The position numbers were made by a program, and so were the translations under genes. DNA of 54,194 nt, taken from positions 1-54,194 of the forward strand of contig JAFGPR010000094.1 of the NCBI GenBank assembly GCA_016936095.1, read 5' to 3'. Below the pieces are notes generated by a model. That model saw only the letters and a program-made list of their open reading frames with translations, searched no databases and was not told where the DNA came from. Source of the stretch: Ignavibacteriales bacterium (lineage in GTDB: Bacteria > Bacteroidota > Ignavibacteria > Ignavibacteriales > Melioribacteraceae). Below are positions 52,982 to 54,194 of the stretch, piece after piece (positions within the stretch are counted from its first letter, which is position 1; each line of letters opens with the position of its first letter).

Positions 52982-54194
52982 TTACTTTACTAATGACATT
53001 TTCAAACTCTTAAACATTTTTTTATTACTTTGAGTTGATTCGGCATTTATTACTAAAACATATATGCCTGATCCAGCTTTATGACCAAATCCATCTGTAC
53101 CATTCCATTCATATCGGTAGGATCTTGCTTCTTGATATTCATTCAATAATTCTTTGACCATCTTACCGGATACATCGTATATTACTATTCGAACATTGCT
53201 GGGTTCAGGTAAATCGTATTCAATTGTCGTTGAATAAGCAAATGGATTAGGATAGTTTGGATGAATTACAAATCCTTCTGGTAATTCAATTTTAAAGGAG
53301 AATATACCAATAGTATCTGTTTCAGTACCTCTTTTCACAATAACTTTCCAGTAATAAGTCAGACCATTTATCAATTCACCTGTAAAGAATGTTGTGCTAT
53401 CTTGTATGAGTCCATTTACTAAATTGGTAGCTGAAAAATCTGTACCGAAATAAACGATGCTAGAGTCTCCGTTAGTTTCCCAAGTTAGAGTAACACCTGA
53501 ATTAGATAAATTTTCTTCTGCGTTAGTAGGCGAAACTAGAGTTATGAAAAGTTCTTCAATTTCAGTTGTAAAATTCCAAATGTTACTTGTATCAACTTGT
53601 TCGTCTATATATGCTACAATTTTCCAGTAATATTTTTTACCTTGTTGAAGTGGACCAGTAAATATTGATTGACTTATATATCTTGTGACCAAAGTATCTG
53701 TCAATGCCAGATTTGAATCTAAACCGAGATAGACATCAAATTCTATAGCATTTGAAAACCACTTTAAAGTATCACCTTCAAAAGAAATATCAATTGCGTT
53801 ATTAATAGGTGACACTAGATTGAATAACAATGAATCTCGTATAACAAAATTTGAATCACTCTCATCGAACAACAAATTATTTGTCGTACTTGTTATGCGA
53901 ATCTTATAATCTCTCCCACTTGTTAATCCTGATGGTATTGTCCAAGAGTAAGTTCCATGGCTTGGTGTCGAATTGATTATTGTGGAATTAAATACACCTC
54001 CCTTATACAACTCTATTTTAACATCCTCGCTTAGGTTATTATTCCAAGTTATTGAATAAGAAACATTTTTGTTAAGTATCTCGCCACCATTTGGATATGT
54101 GACAGTTATAGCGTCTTGTATTGAAAAATTTGAATCACTTTCATCATACAATAATCCATTTGTTACACTGGTTATTTTTATCCTGTAATCAGTT
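52982..54194 (-). CDS. T9SS cargo protein, 5' end beyond the window
   Basis: The reading frame is open to the window edge; the track's start (a TTG at 54151) lies mid-gene, within YDESDSNF. Visible modules are a Kre9/KNH-type Ig-like repeat (VTYPNGGEILNKN to DESDSNF), a further copy entering from outside, and then two fibronectin-like repeats (TLKWFSNAIEFDVYLG and TLTWETNGDSSIVYFG). The C-terminal sorting domain is YPNPFAYSTTIEYDLPEP ... GKMVKELL ... GSGIYVLVI. Such proteins are secreted by T9SS and stay at the surface or are released. The PorV/PorQ-like gene follows. The true N-terminus and any catalytic domain are outside the window. Confidence 0.88.
   Translation of the reverse strand, partial: TDYRIKITSVTNGLLYDESDSNFSIQDAITVTYPNGGEILNKNVSYSITWNNNLSEDVKIELYKGGVFNSTIINSTPSHGTYSWTIPSGLTSGRDYKIRITSTTNNLLFDESDSNFVIRDSLLFNLVSPINNAIDISFEGDTLKWFSNAIEFDVYLGLDSNLALTDTLVTRYISQSIFTGPLQQGKKYYWKIVAYIDEQVDTSNIWNFTTEIEELFITLVSPTNAEENLSNSGVTLTWETNGDSSIVYFGTDFSATNLVNGLIQDSTTFFTGELINGLTYYWKVIVKRGTETDTIGIFSFKIELPEGFVIHPNYPNPFAYSTTIEYDLPEPSNVRIVIYDVSGKMVKELLNEYQEARSYRYEWNGTDGFGHKAGSGIYVLVINAESTQSNKKMFKSLKMSLVK

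Overview
The window is an AT-rich chromosomal segment from a bacterium of the FCB group (Bacteroidota, Ignavibacteria or a related lineage). Several things point there. TAnnTTTG-like -7 boxes sit before genes, one with a TTTG box exactly 19 nt upstream. There is a PorV/PorQ-family protein and a surface protein with a type IX secretion (T9SS) C-terminal domain. There is also an UpxY-type NusG paralogue, a Bacteroidota-style yicC-gmk-rpoZ cluster, and many lipoproteins. I saw no rRNA, tRNA, CRISPR array or transposase gene. The genus cannot be fixed from the sequence alone.

Left part (1-12.6 kb), accessory. An array of inverted 'CTTGACTATA' motifs with a 40-bp period precedes a defence-type island. 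The island encodes a PLD-nuclease/SNF2-helicase fusion, a small GxxExxY (PD-(D/E)XK-like) protein, a large Eco57I-like adenine methyltransferase, an EVE modified-base reader and a membrane-anchored protein of unknown function. After a repeat-rich gap come an ImmA/IrrE metalloprotease and a DUF4411 PIN-like protein (a toxin-antitoxin-like pair), then convergently a macrodomain ADP-ribose hydrolase and a TerB-like protein. Imperfect palindromes built from 'CTCTGTG' words lie beside the GxxExxY gene and in the gap.

Central part (12.6-31.8 kb), mostly core. It holds an EamA transporter, then yicC, gmk, rpoZ, a family 4 uracil-DNA glycosylase and dnaB. A run of small exported proteins follows, including a tandem pair of glycan-binding-domain proteins. 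Next come an active/inactive M16 protease pair and an UpxY/NusG paralogue next to a YhaM-like exoribonuclease. A reverse-strand operon then encodes a Na+-pumping methylmalonyl-CoA decarboxylase with the epimerase and the MeaB chaperone. Together these would convert methylmalonyl-CoA to propionyl-CoA with Na+ export.

Right part (32-54 kb). A three-gene phosphonate operon (PepM-PntC fusion, phosphonopyruvate decarboxylase, AEP transaminase) implies that 2-aminoethylphosphonate is made and CMP-activated for attachment to a cell-surface polymer or lipid. A five-gene operon follows: LiaF-like protein, LytS/LytTR two-component pair, membrane polyferredoxin and M16 protease. Forward genes then encode a penicillin-acylase-family enzyme, a LolA-like lipoprotein, MetF, a Gfo/Idh/MocA oxidoreductase, a class II aldolase, Ddl, a DivIC/FtsB-like protein and RarA. 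The right edge is secretion-related: a beta-helix gene interrupted by three in-frame stop codons, an outer-membrane barrel, a PorV/PorQ-like protein, and the 3' part of a T9SS cargo gene that runs off the window.
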